50,889 nt of DNA from Ignavibacteriales bacterium (GTDB lineage: Bacteria; Bacteroidota; Ignavibacteria; Ignavibacteriales; Ignavibacteriaceae), in contig JAAYVN010000057.1 of NCBI GenBank assembly GCA_012517155.1, forward strand, positions 1-50,889, written 5' to 3'. This document shows positions 38,131 to 46,172 of this stretch, in pieces; the first letter of the stretch is position 1; each line of letters opens with the position of its first letter. Made by a program: the position numbers and the translations under genes. Below the pieces are notes generated by a model, which was not told the DNA's origin, searched no databases, and saw only the letters and a program-made list of their open reading frames with translations.

Positions 38131-38934
38131 TTAGTTCTTGCTAATTCTTGTAATTGCTCCTGTGCTGCATTTCTCAAATGGTATCTTCTCTGGATCAAGT
38201 TTATCATAGTTTATAACTCCCAGAAAATCAACCATCTCTATTCCGCCGTCAGATTTTCTAGCGCATATTCCGCAACCTACGCAGGCAACATCACATACTG
38301 CTTTCGAAGTTTTCGGATCATCATGGTTCTTGCAGAATACGAAAACTTCCCTGTCGATAGGGTGCATCTCAATTATATCTCTCGGACACGCTTTAACACA
38401 TATTCCGCATCCTGTGCAAATCTCTTCTATAACTATTGGTAATCCGTTTTCCCCCATAATCATTGCATTAAATGGACATGCTTCTACGCAGTCACCCCCG
38501 CCCAGACAACCGTATGTGCACAGTTTGTCTCCTCCGGCAACTATGTGCATTGTTTTACAGCTTAGGGGCCCGTAATAATTAGTCATCTTCTTCACCGCCT
38601 CTTTGTTTCCCCCCTTACAAAGAATCCTGGGCACAATCTTTACAGATGCTCCTGCCTCCAAACCTAAAAGTTCAGCAATTGCCTTTGCTGTATCTTCACC
38701 GCCGACCGGACATCCGTTCACTGGTTTCTTACCTTCTACTAACTGAACGCTGAAATCATAACAACCTGCACATCCGCAACCACCGCAGTTAGCACCTGGT
38801 AATAAATCGTTCACTTGACCAATTAATGGATTTTCTTCAACTCGTAACTTTTTATCTGCTATTGCTAATGCACCGGCAAACACGAATCCAAGTCCCCCCA
38901 TCGTTGCCAGCGCTATCCAGAATGTAAGTTCCAC
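38131..38934 (-). CDS. rnfB: Rnf complex iron-sulfur subunit B
   Basis: Ferredoxin-like subunit that receives electrons from reduced ferredoxin. The 267-residue protein has one N-terminal membrane helix, then an Fe-S binding domain (C50-x2-C53-x4-C58-x16-C75) in LPGANCGGCGCAGC with one extra Cys (C55), and at least two more 4Fe-4S clusters: GDCVEACPFNA, then CTGCGICVKACPRDI and VGCGICARKS. The start is GTG 38934, behind a good AAGGAG. It lies 2 bp after the apbE stop and directly upstream of rseC. Unlike E. coli-type operons it is at the far end from rnfC. Confidence 0.93.
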   Translation of the reverse strand: MELTFWIALATMGGLGFVFAGALAIADKKLRVEENPLIGQVNDLLPGANCGGCGCAGCYDFSVQLVEGKKPVNGCPVGGEDTAKAIAELLGLEAGASVKIVPRILCKGGNKEAVKKMTNYYGPLSCKTMHIVAGGDKLCTYGCLGGGDCVEACPFNAMIMGENGLPIVIEEICTGCGICVKACPRDIIEMHPIDREVFVFCKNHDDPKTSKAVCDVACVGCGICARKSDGGIEMVDFLGVINYDKLDPEKIPFEKCSTGAITRISKN

Positions 38935-38936
38935 TA

Positions 38937-39938
38937 TTAACTCCTTATATATTTTTTAAATCCTTGTGACATATGCTCTTCCCCCTTATTGTCAATTATC
39001 AAACACTCAACATTTAACAGAGTCTTTACTAGTTTCAATCCCTTTTCCCAACCCATTATGAATATCCCTGTGGCTAACGCATCAGCCATCTCAACACTTC
39101 CCGCAATCACAGTTACACTGCGGCATCCAGTCGCGGGATATCCTGTTTTGGGATTTAGTATATGGTGATACCTGACTCCAGCACTTTCGAAAAAATTCTC
39201 ATAATCTCCTGAAGTTGCTATTCTAAATTCCTTTGTCGGGATTAGTTCGTACAATAATCTGTTTTGATTTCTTGGATCCTGTATCCCAATTTCCCACTCT
39301 CCCCCATCTGACCTTATTTCACCCCCGGCATTTATTAGAAAATTTTTCGCCCCCAAACTCTTAATTATTTCAAAAGCTCTGTCCACAGCGTATCCCTTTG
39401 CAATAGCCCCGAAATTCAACTTTATCATCTTTCTTTTTATTACGCCGTTTTTTTCAACAAGTTCAATGTTCCCCCAACCGGAATTTTCCATTGCTTCTTT
39501 TAGGATTGATTCCTTTGGTACTTCCGGTGTCTGAGTGTTGAATTTCCAGGCTTCTGTAACATTCCCTATTGTAACGTCAAATCCCCCCTCTGTGAGTGTA
39601 TTGATTTCGTTACAGTGCCTTAATAAATCATAAATTTCATGTTCAATAATTACAGTATCCCCTTTCGAATTATTAAAGCGATCTATTGGATTATCTTTCA
39701 TATATGCCGAGAACAGTTCATCGATTCTTCTGAACTCCCCAAATGCTGCCTCAAAGTACTTCCCGCTATTGCTTTCCTCGCTCTTCTTGAAAATTACTTC
39801 AACGGAAGTACCAAGCATTATCTTGGTTCTCTTTATATCTCCGTTTACCGCTTTCTTAAATCCAAGGTAGTACCCGGCAACAAAAAGTACTATAATCCCT
39901 GAAACAGCAAGAATTTTTTTCACTGATCCGCTCGTCAA
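38937..39938 (-). CDS. apbE: FAD:protein FMN transferase
   Basis: Periplasmic flavin transferase, attaching FMN from FAD to threonine in the SGAT-type motif of RnfG and RnfD. The 333-residue protein begins with a hydrophobic signal/anchor (KKILAVSGIIVLFVAGYYL), followed by GAIAKGYAVDRAF, LINAGGEIRSDG and HHILNPKTGYPA, all diagnostic. Divalent metal is bound near the C-terminal part. The start is a TTG at 39938; a GTG five codons on is an alternative. Being in the rnf operon, it most likely serves those subunits. Confidence 0.93.
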   Translation of the reverse strand: MTSGSVKKILAVSGIIVLFVAGYYLGFKKAVNGDIKRTKIMLGTSVEVIFKKSEESNSGKYFEAAFGEFRRIDELFSAYMKDNPIDRFNNSKGDTVIIEHEIYDLLRHCNEINTLTEGGFDVTIGNVTEAWKFNTQTPEVPKESILKEAMENSGWGNIELVEKNGVIKRKMIKLNFGAIAKGYAVDRAFEIIKSLGAKNFLINAGGEIRSDGGEWEIGIQDPRNQNRLLYELIPTKEFRIATSGDYENFFESAGVRYHHILNPKTGYPATGCRSVTVIAGSVEMADALATGIFIMGWEKGLKLVKTLLNVECLIIDNKGEEHMSQGFKKYIRS

Positions 39939-39966
39939 AACTCGGTTCCGAATCTCCTCTTTCTTA

Positions 39967-40701
39967 CTATCCCAGCCTTAATATTAAACCATTCGGAGCA
40001 CATGCTATCACTGGATTGATTGCTGAAATCTGATTGTGCTGACATATTTTATTTCTGCATGATGCTGACTTTACATGTGCACTATTTCTGCCGAACGAGA
40101 CTACGGTATTACCGCAGTCTCCGGCAATTATAATTTCACTCTCTTTTCTGTCTAAATCAATTTCGTCAATAATTCCACTATTGTTTTCAATTATCAGTTT
40201 TCCCGGTGATTCCAGTAAACCTGTAAGAAAACTTTTTTTCGATATCTCCGCAGTGAAGAAATAACTTGCTTCTTTCTGCTTCAGTTCTTTCCTCAGTCTG
40301 GATAACATAGAGTCGTAGTTATACTCAGGGTTTAAAACTCTCCCTTCTTTTCGTATCAGGATATCCGATATAGTAGAACTCGATATTCCACTGACTCTTA
40401 CATTAGCGCTTATCCCGCTAAAAAATCCTCCTGTGGACCCTTCTGATAATCCTTTTTCTACTACCTTTTCTACTCCGGTATTACCACTGATTCGAACCTT
40501 GGCTACTGCTTCCGATCCAATTTGTTTCCCTAAAATACTAAATACTCGGTAAACTAATTCTTTATCATTAGGTAAAAAACCATAAATTGATATGAGTTCG
40601 GATTTACTGTTTATCTTTGTAAAACTGCCAAGCCCGAATCCGGCTCCTAACGAAAGGGTTGCAATCCCCGCTGTCTTTAGAAACGATCTGCGAGATATCA
40701 T
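39967..40701 (-). CDS. Tat-exported protein with NusG domain II
   Basis: A 244-residue protein starting at ATG 40701, with a GGAG site at suitable distance. The N terminus is a twin-arginine signal (ISRRSFLKTAGIATLSLGAG), indicating folded, perhaps cofactor-bearing export. The middle part (about 40-180) is a FMN-binding-like or ApbE-partner-like region without a recognised name. The end shows SCRNKICQHNQISA and CAPNGLILRL, the paired cysteines of NusG domain II, a domain that commonly lies next to rnf and apbE genes. It does not resemble the NusG transcription factor outside this domain. Function is unknown; a periplasmic redox accessory is the simplest guess. Confidence 0.8.
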   Translation of the reverse strand: MISRRSFLKTAGIATLSLGAGFGLGSFTKINSKSELISIYGFLPNDKELVYRVFSILGKQIGSEAVAKVRISGNTGVEKVVEKGLSEGSTGGFFSGISANVRVSGISSSTISDILIRKEGRVLNPEYNYDSMLSRLRKELKQKEASYFFTAEISKKSFLTGLLESPGKLIIENNSGIIDEIDLDRKESEIIIAGDCGNTVVSFGRNSAHVKSASCRNKICQHNQISAINPVIACAPNGLILRLG

Positions 40702-40719
40702 TTTTCTCTCCAAAAATTT

Positions 40720-41364
40720 TTATAATACACTGAATAAAACCATTACACCAAGGCTTAATGAAGATACTGTGTCTTCTCCGTCTTCTTTACCGATTAAATT
40801 ATGCAAATGATATTTTACATTTGCATTTAAATCAATTACTGGAGTCTTTAAGTCAACTCCTGCCCCCAATGCAATACCTGTTCTGGTAAAACCATCTGTC
40901 TTAAATTCACTATCAGGAATGCTGTTGCTCTCCCAGTCATACTTTGAGGTAGTCTCGCCAAAATTATTGACCAGTATGTCAAATGAAATGTATGGCTTTA
41001 TTGGTAGCGGTCCCGGAATCAATGAATACTCCGCGCCAACACCAAATTGAAGTATACTTGATGATATGTCAACTGAATGAGCATTTACTATTATCGGTGG
41101 ATTTGCATTCCCCTTGCCTTCCGAGCCAAGTATTATATAATTTATACTTGCAGTTAAATCAAGCGGGAAAACAGGTAAACCTAACTTTCCCTTTAAATTG
41201 ATCATTGGCTCCATACCATATCCTATTCCTTTGGGATATTCATCCGTAAAACCTGCCGGACCGGTAAAATTCACTAATCCGCCACCGATCCCGATCTTAA
41301 AACTCTGCCCGTTGCCTGCTGCAACAAACAAAATTACCATTAAAACCATCATCATTTTTTTCAT
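40720..41364 (-). CDS. Small outer-membrane beta-barrel protein
   Basis: A 214-residue protein with a signal peptide (KKMMMVLMVILFVAAGNG) and alternating amphipathic strands ending in an aromatic/hydrophobic C terminus (SLGVMVLFSVL), typical of outer-membrane barrels of about eight strands. KIGIGGGLVNFTG and DLKTPVIDLNANVKYH are representative strands. It belongs to no family that could be named by eye. Its position between rnfA and the Tat protein inside an Rnf operon is unusual. Confidence 0.75.
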   Translation of the reverse strand: MKKMMMVLMVILFVAAGNGQSFKIGIGGGLVNFTGPAGFTDEYPKGIGYGMEPMINLKGKLGLPVFPLDLTASINYIILGSEGKGNANPPIIVNAHSVDISSSILQFGVGAEYSLIPGPLPIKPYISFDILVNNFGETTSKYDWESNSIPDSEFKTDGFTRTGIALGAGVDLKTPVIDLNANVKYHLHNLIGKEDGEDTVSSLSLGVMVLFSVL

Positions 41365-41423
41365 TTGAGACTCCTATTAAATTATTTATTATTTAACTTT
41401 CTAATTTACTAAATACTTACCAT

Positions 41424-41996
41424 TTAAATCATACCTGCAAATCCCATAAACGCAAGAGCAAGTATTCCGGCAGTAATTAGAGTTATCGGTGCGCCCCTGA
41501 AACCTTTAGGTACGTCTGCTAATTCAAGCTCTTCCCTTATTCCTGCCATTATTACCAAAGCAAGTGTAAAACCGGCTCCAGCACCAACTCCGAATATCAC
41601 ACTCTCAATAAAGTTATAATCCCTCATGCTGATAAACAATGCAAGTCCTAAAATAGCACAGTTTGTTGTTATCAATGGAAGGAATATTCCTAATGCTCTG
41701 TATAGCGGTTGACTGATTTTCTTAATTACCATTTCTACAAATTGAACGAGCGATGCTATCACAAGAATAAAGGATGGAATCTGAAGAAATTCCAGCCCGA
41801 AAGGAACCAGAATAAAATTATATAATAAGTAGCTTACTATCGCTGTCAGTACCATAACAAATGTAGTTGCCATACCCATCGATGACGCTGACGATAATTT
41901 GTTCGATACACCAATGAAGGGGCATATTCCAAGGAAATATGCCAATACAAAATTGTTAACTACTGCGGCTGATATAAATATTATAAAAAGTTCCAT
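41424..41996 (-). CDS. rnfA: Rnf complex membrane subunit A
   Basis: Integral membrane subunit with six helices over 190 residues. FVLAYFLGICPFIGVS at the start and TTNCAILGLALF in the middle are the conserved motifs of the RnfA/NqrE family; the TNC cysteine region takes part in the iron or Fe-S site at the inter-subunit interface. It works with RnfE as pseudo-symmetric partners. It is separated from rnfE by 2 bp and from the outer-membrane protein gene by about 59 bp. Confidence 0.95.
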   Translation of the reverse strand: MELFIIFISAAVVNNFVLAYFLGICPFIGVSNKLSSASSMGMATTFVMVLTAIVSYLLYNFILVPFGLEFLQIPSFILVIASLVQFVEMVIKKISQPLYRALGIFLPLITTNCAILGLALFISMRDYNFIESVIFGVGAGAGFTLALVIMAGIREELELADVPKGFRGAPITLITAGILALAFMGFAGMI

Positions 41997-41998
41997 AT

Positions 41999-42685
41999 CT
42001 ATGCCTCCTGACTGATTATTTCTTCACTACCGGCTTTTTGCACTGGTTTGTATTTTCTCACTAACTCCTCCTGTGCTATTCTCTTTTTTCTTTCAGCTAG
42101 TGTATTACTGAATCCAAGCAATAATCCGTATGTTATGAATGCTCCAGCGGGGAGAATCATCACGATCATTGGCTCAAATGTGTCCGGAAGTATCTGCAAA
42201 CCCAGTACACTTCTCGATCCGAATAATTCCCTTATCGCGCTTAACGCAACTAATGCAATCAGAAAACCGGTTCCGTTACCCAGTGCATCCAGTACCGATC
42301 TTAATGGACCATTCTTTGATGCAAATGCTTCAGCACGCCCCAATATAATACAGTTTACAACTATCAAAGGAATAAATGGTCCTAACGACTTGCTCAGTTC
42401 CGGAAACTGCGCTTTCATCACAAGATCCACTATCGTTACAAAAGTTGCGATAACCACAATATATGAGGCGATTCTTACTTGCGAGGGTATTAGCTTCCTC
42501 ATTAGAGATATTATAAAACTTGAAAATGTTAGTACGAATGTTGTGGCCAGTGCCATCGCTATTCCATTCTCAACGGTAGCTGTTACTGCTAACGTTGGAC
42601 AAGTTCCTAATATCTGCTTGAATGCCGGATTGATTTCCCATATTCCTTTGAAATAATCTTGCCAAAGAGTTACCTGCTTTTTCAT
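41999..42685 (-). CDS. rnfE: Rnf complex membrane subunit E
   Basis: Integral membrane subunit, homologous to NqrD, 228 residues. FKGIWEINPAFKQILGTCPTLAVT is the conserved N terminus with the CPTLAVT cysteine, and VVNCIILGRAEAFA is the second cysteine motif matching the RnfA partner site. The start ATG overlaps the rnfG stop by 4 bp (ATGA). Confidence 0.95.
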   Translation of the reverse strand: MKKQVTLWQDYFKGIWEINPAFKQILGTCPTLAVTATVENGIAMALATTFVLTFSSFIISLMRKLIPSQVRIASYIVVIATFVTIVDLVMKAQFPELSKSLGPFIPLIVVNCIILGRAEAFASKNGPLRSVLDALGNGTGFLIALVALSAIRELFGSRSVLGLQILPDTFEPMIVMILPAGAFITYGLLLGFSNTLAERKKRIAQEELVRKYKPVQKAGSEEIISQEA

Positions 42686-43245
42686 AGTTTACCTCCCTGC
42701 TGGAGTTTTCTCAACTTTGTCATGCCGTCATTAATTATTGCAACTACTGCTTTTGATGAAATCGTTGCTCCTGTAATCGCGATTACTTCATTTTCCTTCG
42801 GCGCAGTCCCCTCTTTAACCCAGTTCAGACTTGGCACCGTCACTAAATTCTTAAATTGATCCTTATAGTGACTCTCCGTTACTTTCGTCCCAAGCCCCGG
42901 AGTCTCTACCTGTTCTAAAACCTCCATAGATACTATTTTATTCAAATCACTGCTTAAACCAACCATCACTCTTATTTTCCCTTGAAATCCATTCCCCTCG
43001 TACGCCAGGGAATATCCTATCGGTTTATTACTTCCGTCAAATACCTTGTATATCTCTACTCCCGGAGCATTAAGATGCTCATACGACTTTCCCTCCGGTT
43101 GTACTAGAAAAATCGCTTCTTCCGTTGCTTTCTGTTTGTTCATCGCAATTAAAGGATCAGCCCAGTTGCTTATCCCTGAAAGTAACCCGCCTGAAATTGC
43201 ACCTATTATTAATAAGGTGGCTATCATATGAATTGCTGTTTTCAT
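42682..43245 (-). CDS. rnfG: Rnf complex FMN-binding subunit G
   Basis: Periplasmic-facing flavin subunit with one membrane anchor (about 5-25), 187 residues. VETPGLGTK is the FMN-domain signature, and ITGATISSKAV holds the flavinylation threonine (T161) to which ApbE would attach FMN through a phosphoester. Stop and start codons overlap those of rnfD and rnfE by 4 bp, so translation is coupled. Confidence 0.95.
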   Translation of the reverse strand: MKTAIHMIATLLIIGAISGGLLSGISNWADPLIAMNKQKATEEAIFLVQPEGKSYEHLNAPGVEIYKVFDGSNKPIGYSLAYEGNGFQGKIRVMVGLSSDLNKIVSMEVLEQVETPGLGTKVTESHYKDQFKNLVTVPSLNWVKEGTAPKENEVIAITGATISSKAVVAIINDGMTKLRKLQQGGKL

Positions 43246-44204
43246 TTTACCTCCCCGAATACCCTTGGTTTGGTGTACTTGTTAATTAACGGAACAAATC
43301 CGTTCATGAAAAGTATTGCATACATCACCCCTTCCGGTAATCCGCCGAATAATCTTATCACTACTATTATCAATGAAATACCTCCCCCATACATCCACAT
43401 CCCCTTCCCGGTAAGTGGCGAGGTTACCCAATCAGTTGCCATATAAAAAGCTCCGAACATAAATCCTCCTGCAAGCAGATGGAAAAATGGATTTGGATAC
43501 TTGCTTGGATCGATTAACCAGAATATGCCTCCAAAAACAATAACTCCCAACACCATGGCTAATGGTACTCTCCAGTTCACAACTCCAATCACAATAAGGA
43601 AAATCCCCCCTAATAAAACCGCTAAACCTGATGTCTCCCCGATGGAGCCACTTATATTCCCCATGAACATCGCTCCCAGATCAGCAGTTATTTTCTCAAA
43701 CTTGAACGCCGCTAATGGAGTGGCTTTCGATACCGCATCACTGAAATTTGGAATTGCCCATGTTGTCATTGCAACCGGAAATGCCGCTTGTAAAAATGCT
43801 CTTCCTACTAACGCTGGGTTAAATATATTATACCCCAACCCACCAAAAATCTCTTTCCCGATTGCTATTGCGAAAATTGCACCAATCGCCGTAAAGAATA
43901 ACGAAAAATTAGGTGGTAAAATCAATGCAAGTAATAATCCGGTTATCGCTGCGCTTCCATCTGAAATTGTCACCTCCTTGTGTCTCGCTTTCTTAATTAA
44001 GGCTTCCGTCCCCACACATACTCCGACACTCACTAGTATCACAAACAATTGATAAAACCCGTAAAATAAAACCGATGCAACCACCGGTGGCAATAATGAA
44101 ATTATTACCAGCCACATCGCCTGTTTCGTATTCCAGCGTGAATGAACATGCGGCGAACTCGTTAATTCTAACTTATACACAGGATTCGCTGTAGGTGTAC
44201 TCAT
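43242..44204 (-). CDS. rnfD: Rnf complex membrane subunit D
   Basis: Membrane subunit of 320 residues with about ten helices, NqrB-like. GDG-like SDGSAAITGLLLALILPPN (near 81-99) and GGLGYNIFNPALVGRAFL (121-138) are conserved. DAVSKATPL (156-164) is the predicted flavinylation site with T162; here the motif has Lys where Gly is more usual (SKAT instead of SGAT). It contributes to cation translocation. It follows rnfC by 27 bp. Confidence 0.95.
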   Translation of the reverse strand: MSTPTANPVYKLELTSSPHVHSRWNTKQAMWLVIISLLPPVVASVLFYGFYQLFVILVSVGVCVGTEALIKKARHKEVTISDGSAAITGLLLALILPPNFSLFFTAIGAIFAIAIGKEIFGGLGYNIFNPALVGRAFLQAAFPVAMTTWAIPNFSDAVSKATPLAAFKFEKITADLGAMFMGNISGSIGETSGLAVLLGGIFLIVIGVVNWRVPLAMVLGVIVFGGIFWLIDPSKYPNPFFHLLAGGFMFGAFYMATDWVTSPLTGKGMWMYGGGISLIIVVIRLFGGLPEGVMYAILFMNGFVPLINKYTKPRVFGEVK

Positions 44205-44231
44205 ATCTTTACCGTATTTCCTTAAAACTTC

Positions 44232-45575
44232 TTATGCCGTTTTTTTCTCTTTTTGTAATTCTATTACTTTCTGCTTACCTAGTCTTATCCACTGAACTAA
44301 AGGTATATTTGCCGGACAAGTGAATGTGCATGTTCCACACTCCATACAGGATGTAATGTTCAAATCCTCCGCATCTTCATACCTTTCAAGCTGTGAGTAT
44401 CTCGAGAGCTTTGTCGGAACTAAATTTATCGGACATGCTTCAATACATTTCCCGCATTTTAGGCAGGGCGTCTCCGGATGTTCATTAACCTCCTCCTTGG
44501 TCAGTACCACTATTCCGCTCGTCGCTTTCATAACAGGTGCAGAAAAATCAAACTGCGCAATCCCCATCATTGGTCCCCCCACTATAACCTTCACTGCTTC
44601 TTCCTTCACTCCTCCGCAGTAATCCAAAACTTCCTGTAACGGAGTTCCTACTTTTACCATTAGGTTCTTGGGTGAATTGATTCCTTTTCCTGTTACGGTC
44701 AATGCAGCATATAATTGTGGTTCCCCTTTGACCACTGCATCATAAATTGCCGTTGCAGTTCCAATGTTCTGAACTATAACCCCTGCATCCATTGGTAATT
44801 TACCCGGAGGAACTTCCCGCCCCACGCAGGCTCTGATTAGCATCTTTTCAGCCCCTTGCGGGTACTTTGTCTCCAGAACTTCAACTTTGATATTCTTAAA
44901 TCTTGTCGCAACGCCTTTTAACTTTTCAATTGCCTCCGGCTTGTTATCCTCAATTCCGATAATTCCGTTTTCTACACCCACAGCCTTCATTATCAAATTT
45001 AAACCAACTACCACATCCTCTGATTTTTCAAGCATAAGCCTGTAATCTCTGGTAAGATAAGGCTCACATTCACAACCGTTTAATATCACATAATCAATCT
45101 TCTTCCCATCAGGGGGCGAAAGTTTAATAAATGTTGGAAATGCCGCTCCCCCCTGCCCCACCAATCCAGCAATTCTCACTCTTTCTCTTATTGCTTCACC
45201 TGAAATAGTCTCATAGTTCAGCGGCTCGAATTTTTCGCTTCCTTCAATTGTTGTGTCAGTCTGTATTATTATTGCATCCTTTGGATAACCGGAAGTATTT
45301 GGTTCTCGGTGAATATTCATAACCTTACCGGATACGGGACTATGGATAGGAATGGAAACAAATCCCTGAGGTTCGGCAACCACACTCCCCAGTGAAACAA
45401 CACTCCCCTTTTTTACAATCGGAGTCGCTTGTTTTCCTATATGCTGGGATAAAGGTACAATTACTGTAGGTGGGTCCGGCATTATCTCAAATGCCAGATT
45501 TTCGGTCATTTCCTTATGTTCAAATGGATGAACACCGCCTCTAAATGTCTTTTTTGCAAAACTGAATAAGCTCAT
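44232..45575 (-). CDS. rnfC: Rnf complex NADH-binding subunit C
   Basis: Peripheral subunit that hands electrons to NAD+, 447 residues. GLVGQGGAAFPTFIKLS is the nucleotide/FMN-binding glycine loop, and the segment VILNGCECEPYLTRDYRL follows. The C-terminal ferredoxin domain has CLKCGKCIEACP and CMECGTCTFTCPANIP, giving two 4Fe-4S clusters. It is the first gene of the unit, with no clear ribosome binding site. Together with the other subunits it would form a ferredoxin:NAD+ oxidoreductase coupled to H+ or Na+ transport. Confidence 0.95.
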   Translation of the reverse strand: MSLFSFAKKTFRGGVHPFEHKEMTENLAFEIMPDPPTVIVPLSQHIGKQATPIVKKGSVVSLGSVVAEPQGFVSIPIHSPVSGKVMNIHREPNTSGYPKDAIIIQTDTTIEGSEKFEPLNYETISGEAIRERVRIAGLVGQGGAAFPTFIKLSPPDGKKIDYVILNGCECEPYLTRDYRLMLEKSEDVVVGLNLIMKAVGVENGIIGIEDNKPEAIEKLKGVATRFKNIKVEVLETKYPQGAEKMLIRACVGREVPPGKLPMDAGVIVQNIGTATAIYDAVVKGEPQLYAALTVTGKGINSPKNLMVKVGTPLQEVLDYCGGVKEEAVKVIVGGPMMGIAQFDFSAPVMKATSGIVVLTKEEVNEHPETPCLKCGKCIEACPINLVPTKLSRYSQLERYEDAEDLNITSCMECGTCTFTCPANIPLVQWIRLGKQKVIELQKEKKTA

Positions 45576-46172
45576 AATTCAAAAAATAATTTTAATAAAA
45601 TCGCTAAAACTCCTCAAATTTTACGCCAAATCACAATTGTGTGAAAAACAATTCAATTTCGTAAAAACCTCGGTAATTCTTCTCAGAAAAACCCTGATTT
45701 TTTGCAAAAAGATAAATTTTTTCCAAAAATGGGAACAGAACTTCAGGTTTTATTCTGTATGCCTCATCTTCTAAAAAAATATAAATTCATGTGGATTTGG
45801 AACGTTTGCTCTTCTTCTTCTAGTTTTAATCAAATCCTCAATCCCCTCAGTTTTTCGAATTGAAAATTTTACGCAAAAAACCTCATTTTCGACAAACCCT
45901 TCCCTTCTGCTACCCTTTCGGTAAGCATCCGACCTTTCTTTTGAGGTCAGATTGAGAAGGTTATAAACTGATTTTGGGGGATTTTTTACCCGGTTTTCGG
46001 GTGATGTAATTTACATACGCTAAATTAGGTAAATAATGTTGATTTTGAAACAAATTCCCCATTTCTTCTACTATTTACGACATTTTTAGCAGCAAACCTG
46101 TAACGATTAAGTACCGAAGAAGCGAAAATCCAGGATCCGGTTAATTTGTCCTTTTGTCGCCCTATCACCTTG
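45576..46172. other. Spacer upstream of rnfC
   Basis: This 597-bp stretch between the rnf operon and the T9SS gene holds no gene in any frame that could be supported. It should contain the rnf promoter (leftward). A 10-bp palindrome CACAATTGTG lies at 45632-45641, about 55 bp from the rnfC start, and may be an operator. ACCCG-GTTTT-CGGGT (45988-46002) and GACCT-TTCTTTTG-AGGTC (about 45929-45946) are small hairpins without T-tracts that would make them terminators. No tRNA-like or repeat structure was found. Confidence 0.5.

Noticed and set aside
39967-40701. NusG transcription factor
   Set aside because: Only the small NusG-II type C-terminal domain is present. The twin-arginine signal and absence of NGN and KOW domains rule out a transcription elongation factor.
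42048-42656. Plus-strand frame of 202 codons opposite rnfE
   Set aside because: It mirrors the rnfE coding strand, and its translation has no membrane or domain pattern of its own.
45988-46002. Rho-independent terminator in the spacer before rnfC
   Set aside because: The 5-bp hairpin has no T-run on its downstream side on either strand (A-run on the minus strand).
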